Shown piece after piece: positions 6,092 through 11,474 of a stretch of DNA of 11,737 nt. The stretch's first letter is position 1. Each line of letters opens with the position of its first letter. The stretch comes from an uncultured Lacticaseibacillus sp. Lineage in GTDB: Bacteria > Bacillota > Bacilli > Lactobacillales > Lactobacillaceae. A program made the translations under genes and the position numbers. Below the pieces are notes generated by a model. It did no database searches, was not told the origin of the DNA, and saw only the letters and a list, made by a program, of their open reading frames with translations. The stretch is taken from assembly GCA_934339215.1 (NCBI GenBank), contig CAKRHU010000025.1, positions 1 to 11,737 of the forward strand. The letters run 5' to 3'.

Positions 6092-6701
6092 TGGCTTTCT
6101 CCTTGAGATACTCAGCTTGGGCTTGTTGCCAATCGCGCCGATCATTGTCATTGATTTGCCGTAAAGGACATGCAGGCGCACCTGCGACCACCATGTTTGC
6201 CGGCACATCGCGCGTCACCACTGCCCCAGCGCCGATGATCACATTGTCACCGATGGTCACGCCTGGACAAATCGTGACGGACCCGCCTGCCCACACATTA
6301 TTACCGATAGTGATCGGTTTACCAAATTCCAATTCCGCATTGCGCACATCTTTGTCGATCGGATGCCCGGCAGTCAACACGCTGACCCGTGGGCCAAACA
6401 AGACGTTATCGCCGATGGTCACTGGCGCGATGTCTAAAATAATGCAATCATAATTGGCGTAAAAGTTATGCCCGAGATGGGTGTTTTTGCCATAATCGAC
6501 CCGCAGCGGCGCTTCGACATAAGCGTCGCCACTGGGCACATCGAAGAGTTCACTTAACAAAGCGGATTGAAGATCCCGCTGATCTGGTGCCAATTGGTTG
6601 AATTGGAAAACCAAATGACGCGCGCGTTGACGTGCTGCTTGTAATTCTGGGTCGTTGGCGTTGTATAAACGCCCTGCTAACATGCGTGCTTTTTCACTCA
6701 T
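6084..6701 (-). CDS. Maltose/galactoside O-acetyltransferase family (LbH, hexapeptide repeat)
   Basis: A 205-residue acetyl-CoA-dependent sugar O-acetyltransferase of the LacA/Maa/NodL group, the usual length. An N-terminal helical segment (about 1-60, MSEKARMLAGRLYNANDPEL) precedes left-handed beta-helix repeats such as VTIGDNVLFGP, ITIGNNVWAGG and VTIGDNVIIGAG. The catalytic His113 lies in VLTAGHPID, and the helix closes with VVAGAPACPLRQI. Such enzymes form trimers and acetylate galactosides, maltose or glucose, often viewed as detoxification of non-metabolisable sugars. The ATG at 6701 has GGAGGG six bases upstream. An extended -10 (6734-6742) lies between it and the araC gene, so it may be made both from that promoter and by read-through. 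Its stop is inside the next HAD gene. The sugar acceptor is unknown. Confidence 0.92.
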   Translation of the reverse strand: MSEKARMLAGRLYNANDPELQAARQRARHLVFQFNQLAPDQRDLQSALLSELFDVPSGDAYVEAPLRVDYGKNTHLGHNFYANYDCIILDIAPVTIGDNVLFGPRVSVLTAGHPIDKDVRNAELEFGKPITIGNNVWAGGSVTICPGVTIGDNVIIGAGAVVTRDVPANMVVAGAPACPLRQINDNDRRDWQQAQAEYLKEKAND

Positions 6702-6733
6702 TTAAAACCCTCCTGCAATGGTTTACAAGCGGT

Positions 6734-6742
6734 ATCATACCA
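6734..6742 (-). promoter_or_regulatory. Extended -10 promoter before the acetyltransferase
   Basis: Minus-strand TGGTATGAT, a TGnTATGAT extended -10, lies 33 bases before the ATG. The bases 17 upstream (CCACTG) are a poor -35, so an activator, perhaps the adjacent AraC protein, may help. No operator was identified. Confidence 0.45.
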
Positions 6743-6768
6743 AGATTGCTGATCAACAGTGGTCATTT

Positions 6769-7641
6769 TTAAAAGCAAGTGGTGTCAAAATTAGGATGAT
6801 CGCGTGCCACTTGGCGATAAGCAGTCGGCGTCACTTGCTTCCAAGCTTTGAAATTACGCATTAAACTCTTCACGCTACCAAAACCGGTTTGCGTCGCAAT
6901 GTAATCGATCGTCGCATCAGATTCTAACAACATGCGGCGCGCGTTGATCAATCGCACTTGGCGAATATATTGATTGACCGGCATTTGTAGGGCTTGATTG
7001 AATTGTTGATTTAAAGTGGTTTGCGACACGTGGAAATCTTTGGCCAGTTGCGCGCTAGACAAGGCATCTGCGAAATCACGATTGATCTTCACCATCACGG
7101 CATCCACCAAGTTGGCATTCGGGGTGATTTCTTGGGCACTCATGGCTGTGGCAAAATGCTCATCGAGTAGCACCAGCATCGCATAAAAATGGCTCAACAC
7201 CATCAGCCGCGCATTATCTGATAAACACCCAGCAATTTCTGCGCGGATCGCCAAAAAATGCTTTTTGAATTCGACATAAGCTTCTGGTGCTAAGGCAGCC
7301 GATTGCCCACCTTGCAAGTGCAGATACCAATTCGCTGAAGCTGGCAGGCGCGTCTGCAAGAATTTCTCATCGATGATCAAACCAAACTCATCCCATAACT
7401 TCGTGGGATCCCCAGTGGCACTGTGGCTAACGCGGCGGTTTACCGCCCACACGTCGCCGGGATGATACACCGTGGTATGCCCATTGGTGACAAATGTTAA
7501 GTCGCCGCCACTGACCAAAAAATTCAATTCGATTTCTGGATGCCAATGCGGCGCCACATCAATGCTGGTCAACGGGTCATGCACATAATATTTAAACGGC
7601 AAGCGCGGCATTTGCTGCACTTGTTCATAAGCCACGCTCAT
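6769..7641 (-). CDS. AraC-family transcriptional regulator with cupin sensor domain
   Basis: A 290-residue regulator. The N-terminal cupin-like domain (about 15-100) has the usual HWHPEIELNFLVSG (32-45) and YHPGDVWAVN (59-68), a sugar- or small-ligand-binding beta barrel. The C-terminal AraC DNA-binding domain (about 178-285) carries two helix-turn-helix units: SSAQLAKDFHVSQTTLNQQF (195-214), and TIDYIATQTGFGSVKSLMRN (244-263), which has the family's GFGS. It starts at ATG 7641 with AGGAGG seven bases upstream. That site begins right after the TAA of the preceding HAD gene (12-base gap), so the two are co-transcribed. Neighbours (two HAD phosphatases and a sugar acetyltransferase) suggest it senses a carbohydrate and controls this unit, possibly through the extended -10 at 6734-6742. 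The ligand is unknown. Confidence 0.92.
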   Translation of the reverse strand: MSVAYEQVQQMPRLPFKYYVHDPLTSIDVAPHWHPEIELNFLVSGGDLTFVTNGHTTVYHPGDVWAVNRRVSHSATGDPTKLWDEFGLIIDEKFLQTRLPASANWYLHLQGGQSAALAPEAYVEFKKHFLAIRAEIAGCLSDNARLMVLSHFYAMLVLLDEHFATAMSAQEITPNANLVDAVMVKINRDFADALSSAQLAKDFHVSQTTLNQQFNQALQMPVNQYIRQVRLINARRMLLESDATIDYIATQTGFGSVKSLMRNFKAWKQVTPTAYRQVARDHPNFDTTCF

Positions 7642-7653
7642 CAGTTAGCCTCC

Positions 7654-8460
7654 TTAACGCAATGCGTATTGACGAATCGCTTCAGCCACACCGCCTTCAT
7701 CATTGGTCGCCACCACATGATCAGCGTGTGCTTTGGCGGCATCAGAACCATTGCCCATGGCTACAGCGCACCCTGCATAGTCAAACATCGGAATATCATT
7801 ACTTTCGTCGCCGATGGCCATGACTTCATCAGCGGTGAAGTTCAGCGCTTGGGCCAACGCATGCAGCCCTGCACCTTTATTGACGTTGGCATGCATCACT
7901 TCTAAAAATGGCTGGCCAGCGCGTACGACATAACAATCAGCAAATTCACGCGCAACGGCTGGTTGAATCGCATCAAGTTGATCAGGATCGCCGACAAACA
8001 AGCCTTTGGTAATGGTAAAATCTTCAGGCAATTCATCTGGTGTCCGAATATATAACCCGGCTGTATTTTCAGCAGCTTGTTGCACAATGACCCAGTTCAC
8101 ATCACGATCAGCGGTATAAATATTGCTTTCATCATCTAACACATTGAATGGCACGCTGTGTAACTTGGCAAACTCAGTCAACCGCCGATAAGTCGCATTA
8201 TCCAGCAAGTGCTTGGAAATAATGTCACCGGCAACACTTTGAACGATACCACCGTTGTAAGTCACCACATATTCATCAGGGCCGTCGATGCCGAGTTGTT
8301 TTAACCATGGCAGTAATCCCGCCAGTGGTCGGCCGGAGCACAGCACCACTTTGATCCCTTGGGCGTGGGCTTCATGGATGGCTTCGATTGTTGATGGTAA
8401 CAGTTGGTGCTGATTGGTCAGTAATGTTTCGTCGATATCGATGGCAATGATTTTGATCAT
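7654..8460 (-). CDS. Cof-type HAD-IIB phosphatase (YidA-like sugar phosphatase)
   Basis: A 268-residue HAD-IIB hydrolase. Motif I is AIDIDETLL (Asp8, Asp10; Glu follows Asp10 where most family members have Gly), motif II Ser42 in VLCSGRP, motif III Lys195 in FLEVMHANVNKGAG, motif IV AIGDESNDIPMF (Asp218, Asp222). FLEVMHANVNKG followed by EVMAIGDESND is close to the YidA pattern, so sugar phosphates such as erythrose-4-phosphate or hexose phosphates are likely substrates; this is family knowledge, not shown here. ATG 8460 has GAGGTG upstream. It is the first gene of the unit that continues into araC, the acetyltransferase and a second HAD, and it diverges from the PTS EIIB gene across a 149-base intergenic region. 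Confidence 0.92.
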   Translation of the reverse strand: MIKIIAIDIDETLLTNQHQLLPSTIEAIHEAHAQGIKVVLCSGRPLAGLLPWLKQLGIDGPDEYVVTYNGGIVQSVAGDIISKHLLDNATYRRLTEFAKLHSVPFNVLDDESNIYTADRDVNWVIVQQAAENTAGLYIRTPDELPEDFTITKGLFVGDPDQLDAIQPAVAREFADCYVVRAGQPFLEVMHANVNKGAGLHALAQALNFTADEVMAIGDESNDIPMFDYAGCAVAMGNGSDAAKAHADHVVATNDEGGVAEAIRQYALR

Positions 8461-8490
8461 AAGTTTTCACCTCGTCGCTAGGATATCACA

Positions 8491-8501
8491 CTGGTCACCA
8501 G
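8491..8501. promoter_or_regulatory. Inverted repeat in the HAD/EIIB divergent region, possible operator
   Basis: CTGGTCACCAG is a perfect 5-bp inverted repeat around one central base, 31-41 bases before the HAD start. A second, wider repeat, GGACAA (8508-8513) with TTGTCC (near 8538-8543), lies beside it. Either could bind a regulator of both divergent genes. No -35/-10 pair is clear for the HAD gene, though TATCCT lies nearby. Confidence 0.3.
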
Positions 8502-8582
8502 GCATCGGACAATTTTCAAAGCAAAAGGTCACAGATTTGTCCAAACGCTCCAAAAAAGCCCGCTTAATCCTAAATCTTGCGG

Positions 8583-8588
8583 TATACT
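8583..8588 (+). promoter_or_regulatory. Probable -10 element of the EIIB gene
   Basis: TATACT lies 21 bases before the ATG at 8610. The -35 region is weak (CGCTTA or similar), which suggests low basal or activated expression. Confidence 0.4.
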
Positions 8589-8609
8589 CACCTCAAGGAA
8601 GTGAAAGCG

Positions 8610-8936
8610 ATGTCCAAAATCTTATTAATGTGTGCCGGTGGTATGTCCACCTCGATTCTCGCCAAGCGCATGCAACAAGCCTCTCGCGATTTAGGCAGAC
8701 ATGACACGATCGTCGCTCGTCCCGCCGCAGACATCCGCAACCGCCTGCTAAAAGAAAAACCCGATGTGTTATTGATCGGCCCCCAAATTCGCTTTATGCT
8801 GAGTCAAATTCAATCTGCCGCAGAAGGCTTTGACTTGCCGATGACGGTAATGCCCAATCACGACTACGGTACGATGAACGGAGAGGCCATCATGGCTTTA
8901 GCAATCAAATTAATGACTGAATCGAAAAACGCCTGA
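8610..8936 (+). CDS. Orphan PTS lactose/cellobiose-family EIIB component
   Basis: A 108-residue cytosolic phosphocarrier domain, the normal size for a free-standing EIIB of the Lac family. The N-terminal strand and P-loop, MSKILLMCAGGMSTS, place the phospho-accepting cysteine at position 8. The motif DVLLIGPQIRFML (about 48-60) is typical of the chitobiose/cellobiose IIB fold. It normally passes phosphate from EIIA to sugar bound by EIIC. Neither EIIA nor EIIC is in this window, so it must work with distant partners or serve as a phospho-signalling protein. The ATG at 8610 is preceded by AAGGAA about ten bases away; a GTG three codons upstream is too close to that site. The terminator stem begins inside its last codons. 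It diverges from a sugar-phosphatase-like HAD gene, a plausible functional pairing. Confidence 0.92.
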   Translation: MSKILLMCAGGMSTSILAKRMQQASRDLGRHDTIVARPAADIRNRLLKEKPDVLLIGPQIRFMLSQIQSAAEGFDLPMTVMPNHDYGTMNGEAIMALAIKLMTESKNA

Positions 8937-8957
8937 AAAAGTTTCAGACGTTTTTTT
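8925..8957. terminator. Bidirectional terminator after EIIB
   Basis: CGCCTGAAA (8930-8938) pairs with TTTCAGACG (8942-8950) with one wobble and a 3-base loop. Seven T follow on the plus strand (8951-8957) and five T on the minus strand (complement of 8925-8929). It includes the EIIB stop codon. Confidence 0.85.
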
Positions 8958-8964
8958 GTATGAT

Positions 8965-9137
8965 TTAGTTGGTGGTGCGAGTTCCAGTCGCGTAATCCTG
9001 GTATCACCTGCTTACGCCTTCGTCAGTGGGGCGCTTTATCATCCCTAATCTTCGGGTACATAATCGCATCTCTGCTTCGTTACTTCACGAGGCTGCGATA
9101 CTGAGCTGCTGATCAGCTTTAGGGCTGGCTAACTTTT
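8965..9137 (+). ncRNA. Unexplained non-coding block with nested multi-branch stems, possible structured RNA
   Basis: There is no open frame of note on either strand, but many nested pairings. An outer stem joins GTTGG 8968-8972 to CTAAC 9129-9133. Branch one is GCGTAA 8990-8995 with TTACGC 9012-9017, competing with GCGA/TCGC at 8977-8991. A second multi-branch unit is closed by CCCTAA 9043-9048 with TTAGGG 9119-9124. It holds ATCGCA 9063-9068 with TGCGAT 9094-9099, CTTCGT 9075-9080 with ACGAGG 9087-9092, and AGCTG 9104-9108 with CAGCT 9114-9118. Two G-U wobbles (in the outer stem and in CTTCGT/ACGAGG) would be A-C mismatches on the minus strand, so the plus strand is favoured. A possible -10, TATGAT (8959-8964), has no good -35, and the 3' end has only TTTT. 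It lies upstream of the cadD-like promoter, so it is not that gene's leader. Family not recognised; it could also be degenerate sequence. Confidence 0.4.
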
Positions 9138-9139
9138 CG

Positions 9140-9168
9140 TTGAATCGGTCACGCGGGACGGCTATACT
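9140..9168 (+). promoter_or_regulatory. Promoter of the CadD-family gene
   Basis: TTGAAT (9140-9145) and TATACT (9163-9168) are separated by 17 bases, giving a leader of about 18 nt with GCAGGGA as a weak ribosome binding site. No obvious operator palindrome overlaps it. Confidence 0.7.
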
Positions 9169-9192
9169 GAAAAACGTGAAAGCAGGGATAAC

Positions 9193-9759
9193 ATGAATTA
9201 TTGGGTATTAGCGTTGACATTTCTTAGCGTCAACTTGGACTTTTTCTTTATCTTAATTTTTTTACTCAAGCAATATCGCTTCAAATCCGTGTTGCTGGGT
9301 TACTGGTTGGGGATCTTATTATTGATGACTGCCAGTTTCTTGATCGGTAAAACCTTAGCGGCCTTCTTGCCTGAGTGGGCTTTGGGGATCTTAGGCATCT
9401 TGCCGATTTATATGGCGCTGCATGATGATGATGATGAAGCCGACCAAAAAAACAGCACCCACGCCCCAGTGGTCACGGTGTTGATCACTTATTTATCTGT
9501 GTGCGCCGGCTGCAACCTCGCCATTTTCTTACCGGTATTGGCCGGGGAGTCTTGGCCTGAATTCGGCCTCACATTGGCTTTTATCACGGCATTGACGGTG
9601 ATCATCGTGGGCGTGATCAATTTGATCGCCGAACTACCGGCGGTCACCCACATCATGGATCGCTATGGTGAAAAGTTGATGAAAGTTTGCTACATCGCCA
9701 TTGGCTGTTACGTCTTTTGGGATAGCGGCTTGATCCACCAAGTGATCAGTTGGTTCTAA
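9193..9759 (+). CDS. CadD-family (cadmium resistance/transport) membrane protein
   Basis: A 188-residue membrane protein with about five or six hydrophobic segments, slightly shorter than typical CadD proteins (about 205). The N-terminal helix holds NLDFFFILIFLLKQYR, the place of the family's conserved Asp. A cytosolic acidic/His loop, HDDDDEADQKNSTH (77-90), could attract cations. The second half opens with LSVCAGCNLAIFLPVLAG (102-118), matching the family's GADN-IYIP region, but here the Asp is Cys107 and a CxxC (Cys104, Cys107) results. Family members are linked to cadmium or other cation/quaternary amine resistance, but the actual substrate here is uncertain, especially with the altered motif. 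The ATG at 9193 is preceded by AGGGA. The usual partner regulator (CadX/CadC type) is not adjacent. Confidence 0.8.
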   Translation: MNYWVLALTFLSVNLDFFFILIFLLKQYRFKSVLLGYWLGILLLMTASFLIGKTLAAFLPEWALGILGILPIYMALHDDDDEADQKNSTHAPVVTVLITYLSVCAGCNLAIFLPVLAGESWPEFGLTLAFITALTVIIVGVINLIAELPAVTHIMDRYGEKLMKVCYIAIGCYVFWDSGLIHQVISWF

Positions 9760-9891
9760 CCAAGGAGGGATCGGTTTAGATTTAGCAGGTACTCAGTGTT
9801 AACAGCACTCCCCAGTTTTACCACTTTTCAAATCAGTTGCATTCAAAGCGCACATCGGCAATAATCAGGTAAAACAACAGGAGATTTGCTC
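9760..9891 (+). other. Intergenic stretch with an orphan ribosome binding site
   Basis: Right after the cadD-like stop is a near-perfect AAGGAGGG (9762-9769), but no ATG, GTG or TTG follows at a usable distance; in one frame TAG comes within a few codons. It may be a relic of a lost downstream gene. Further on, AGTG/CACT around 9797-9811 forms only a weak hairpin. I see no clear terminator for the CadD gene here. Confidence 0.4.
9837..9865 (+). promoter_or_regulatory. Possible promoter of the DUF6440 gene
   Basis: TTGCAT (9837-9842) and AATAAT (9860-9865) are 17 bases apart; the -35 is weak and the -10 good. The start would be about 20 bases before the ATG, leaving AGGAG (9879-9883) in the leader. 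Confidence 0.4.
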
Positions 9892-10086
9892 ATGGCAAAA
9901 ACTGAAAAGCGCTTTGTGATCATCGAAAAAAGTACCATGATCGGGGCCCATGTGGTAGATGTGGTTTGTGATCGCCAGACTCGAGTTGAATATGTGTCTT
10001 TTACAGTCGGTACCGGTGGTGGGAGTTTGACCCCTTTGGTGGATCAGGATGGTAAACCATTGTTATATGATGGTCCCTTAGACTAG
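9892..10086 (+). CDS. DUF6440 family small protein
   Basis: A 64-residue protein read from ATG 9892, with AGGAG eight bases upstream; a TTG two codons earlier is too close to that site. The pattern is the DUF6440 one: RFVIIEKS at the N-terminus, then CDRQTRVEYVSF (26-37), where the family has D-K/R-x-T-G-V-x-Y-L, and a Gly-rich segment leading to SLTPLVDQDGKPLLYD (45-60). It is probably a single small beta-rich fold. Function is unknown; such proteins are scattered in Firmicutes genomes and phages. There is no signal peptide or membrane segment. It has its own likely promoter and shares a bidirectional terminator with the opposite SDR gene. Confidence 0.82.
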   Translation: MAKTEKRFVIIEKSTMIGAHVVDVVCDRQTRVEYVSFTVGTGGGSLTPLVDQDGKPLLYDGPLD

Positions 10087-10100
10087 CCCAAACCAAAAAA

Positions 10101-10139
10101 GCGTTTGACCTAAACAATTTCAGGTCAAGCGCGTTTTTT
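10101..10139. terminator. Bidirectional terminator between DUF6440 and SDR genes
   Basis: GCGTTTGACCT (10101-10111) pairs with AGGTCAAGCGC (10122-10132) with one mismatch. Six T follow on the plus strand (10134-10139), and an A-run at 10095-10100 serves the minus strand. Confidence 0.9.
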
Positions 10140-10141
10140 GT

Positions 10142-10870
10142 TTAGCTATCTTGCCGAGTGGCGGCGATATCGATTTCACGCACGTTGACACTTTGCGGCA
10201 TTTCATAAATAAAGCTCACGGCTTCAGCGACGTGCTTAGGGTCAAGGGTGACCCCACCCATAGTTTGCTTCCAGCCATCGTAATCTTTGATCGCTTGGGT
10301 ATCAGTCGTGTGGCCTAACAATTCCGTTTCTGCTGCGCCTGGAGCGACCATCGCCACGCGGACGTTATGGCCGGACACTTCTTCGCGAATGGTTTCAGAC
10401 AACCCATGGACACCAAACTTTGAAGCGACATAAGCGGCGTGATTAACGAAAGTCTTCTTGCCAGCCAACGATGAAATATTGATGATGGTCCCACTTTTAC
10501 GGGCAATCATGTCTGGTAACACAATTTGCATCCCGTTTAACACGCCCATCACATTGACGTTGAGCATTTGTTGCCACTGATCCGGGTCTTGTGAGGTGAC
10601 ATTGCCTAACAACATGACCCCGGCGTTGTTCACTAATAAATCAACGGGCCCAAACTCAGCGACAGCTTGATCGATAGCCGCTTTTAACGCCACGCGATCG
10701 GTCACATCCGCACTTGCCACGCGCACGTTAGTAAAGTCTAGCGGTAACGCTTTGATTTTATCGACACGCCGCGCGATCAACAACAATGCGTGCTTTTGCG
10801 CATTAAACATTTTGGCCATTTCGGCTCCAAAGCCCGAACTCGCACCAGTGATCACAATTAATGGTTTCAT
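10142..10870 (-). CDS. Short-chain dehydrogenase/reductase (classical SDR, NAD(P)-dependent)
   Basis: A 242-residue cytosolic oxidoreductase of the classical SDR family. Visible elements: cofactor loop TGASSGFG (8-15), Arg34-Arg35 after the second strand (suggests NADP preference), NNAG (81-84), and the catalytic Ser134 in NISSLAG with Tyr147 and Lys151 in YVASK. PGAAETEL (178-185) follows. The substrate cannot be told; close relatives act on small carbonyls or alcohols. I chose ATG 10870 (MKPLIVITG), which has AAGGAG about 12 bases upstream; the frame is open 14 codons further up but would run into the promoter. It is expressed from a MerR-type promoter (10911-10941) opposite the merR-like gene, so it is very likely that regulator's target. 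Confidence 0.93.
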   Translation of the reverse strand: MKPLIVITGASSGFGAEMAKMFNAQKHALLLIARRVDKIKALPLDFTNVRVASADVTDRVALKAAIDQAVAEFGPVDLLVNNAGVMLLGNVTSQDPDQWQQMLNVNVMGVLNGMQIVLPDMIARKSGTIINISSLAGKKTFVNHAAYVASKFGVHGLSETIREEVSGHNVRVAMVAPGAAETELLGHTTDTQAIKDYDGWKQTMGGVTLDPKHVAEAVSFIYEMPQSVNVREIDIAATRQDS

Positions 10871-10886
10871 TTTAAAATTATTCTCC

Positions 10887-10915
10887 TTGCTTATTGCTTC
10901 GACAAAATTCATAAT
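10887..10915 (+). promoter_or_regulatory. Promoter of the MerR-family gene
   Basis: TTGCTT (10887-10892) and CATAAT (10910-10915) are 17 bases apart. The start would fall near 10922, inside the palindrome at 10921-10936, so the regulator bound there should repress its own gene. Confidence 0.55.
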
Positions 10916-10941
10916 AAGTGCTCAAGTATACTTGAGGTCAA
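10911..10941 (-). promoter_or_regulatory. MerR-type promoter of the SDR gene
   Basis: On the minus strand TTGACC (10941-10936) and TATTAT (10916-10911) are 19 bases apart. This over-long spacer is filled by a palindrome, as in promoters that MerR-family activators untwist when they bind their signal. Confidence 0.75.
10921..10936. promoter_or_regulatory. Operator palindrome between SDR and MerR genes
   Basis: CTCAAGTATACTTGAG is a perfect 16-bp palindrome located in the SDR promoter spacer and at the expected start site of the merR-like gene. One site can thus serve activation of SDR and autoregulation. Confidence 0.75.
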
Positions 10942-10949
10942 GGAGAACT

Positions 10950-11402
10950 ATGAAAAATTATTCAATTGGCGATATGGCTAAAAAATATGGCGTCACTGTG
11001 GCGACGTTGCGGTATTACGATGAATCAGGACTGCTCCCCTTCGTGAAGCGCAATGCCCAAGGCCAGCGAATTTTTACCGACGATGACCTCGGCTATTTAG
11101 AAGTGATCGACTGTTTGAAACGCTCTGCCATTCCGCTAAAAGCGATCCGCCAGTTCATGGCGTGGTGTGTGGCTGGTGACGACACCTTGCCCAAGCGCCA
11201 AGCCTTTATGATCGAACAAGAAGCGGCGTTAGAAGCTAAGATCAAAGTTTTACAAGCTAACCTCGCCTTCTTGCGCTGGAAGAAATGGTACTATGCCCAT
11301 GCCAACGACGCCGGGACGGAAAAAATCTTCTTTAAGCCTGGCACCACTCAAGTTGATCCGAAGTGGCGAAAAAAATATCTCGCTGAACATTCAGAAGCTT
11401 AA
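10950..11402 (+). CDS. MerR-family transcriptional regulator
   Basis: A 150-residue regulator. The N-terminal winged-helix domain has YSIGDMAKKYGVTVATLRYY (4-23), continuing DESGLLPFVKRNAQGQRIFT (24-43), and the second recognition element DLGYLEVIDCLKRSAIPLKA (46-65). A helical, coiled-coil dimerisation segment with alternating charges spans about 83-115 (RQAFMIEQEAALEAKIKVLQ then ANLAFLRWKKWYY). The C-terminal 35 residues are short, without the Cys pattern of metal sensors. The type resembles regulators that control a divergent oxidoreductase in response to aldehydes or other small electrophiles, though the signal is unknown. ATG 10950 has AAGGAG only four bases upstream. It is divergent from the SDR gene, with the operator between them, and followed by a terminator. 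Confidence 0.93.
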   Translation: MKNYSIGDMAKKYGVTVATLRYYDESGLLPFVKRNAQGQRIFTDDDLGYLEVIDCLKRSAIPLKAIRQFMAWCVAGDDTLPKRQAFMIEQEAALEAKIKVLQANLAFLRWKKWYYAHANDAGTEKIFFKPGTTQVDPKWRKKYLAEHSEA

Positions 11403-11405
11403 CCG

Positions 11406-11444
11406 AAAAAGCATTCGACCGGTTTATTGGGTCAACGCTTTTTT
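11406..11444 (+). terminator. Terminator of the MerR-family gene
   Basis: An A-rich arm, AAAAAGC with TT and GACC (11406-11420), pairs with GGGTCAA and GC (11429-11438) with a bulge, followed by six T (11439-11444). Confidence 0.8.
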
Positions 11445-11474
11445 CTCCGCTATGACCAAATAGTTTTCTTCCGA

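Noticed and set aside
8601..8609. GTG start three codons upstream for EIIB
   Set aside because: The AAGGA site is only one base from this GTG; ATG 8610 has proper spacing and starts the IIB strand as in the family.
8965..9137. Metal riboswitch controlling the CadD-like gene
   Set aside because: A good promoter (9140-9168) lies downstream of the block, so the block would not be in that mRNA, and no known metal riboswitch motif is visible.
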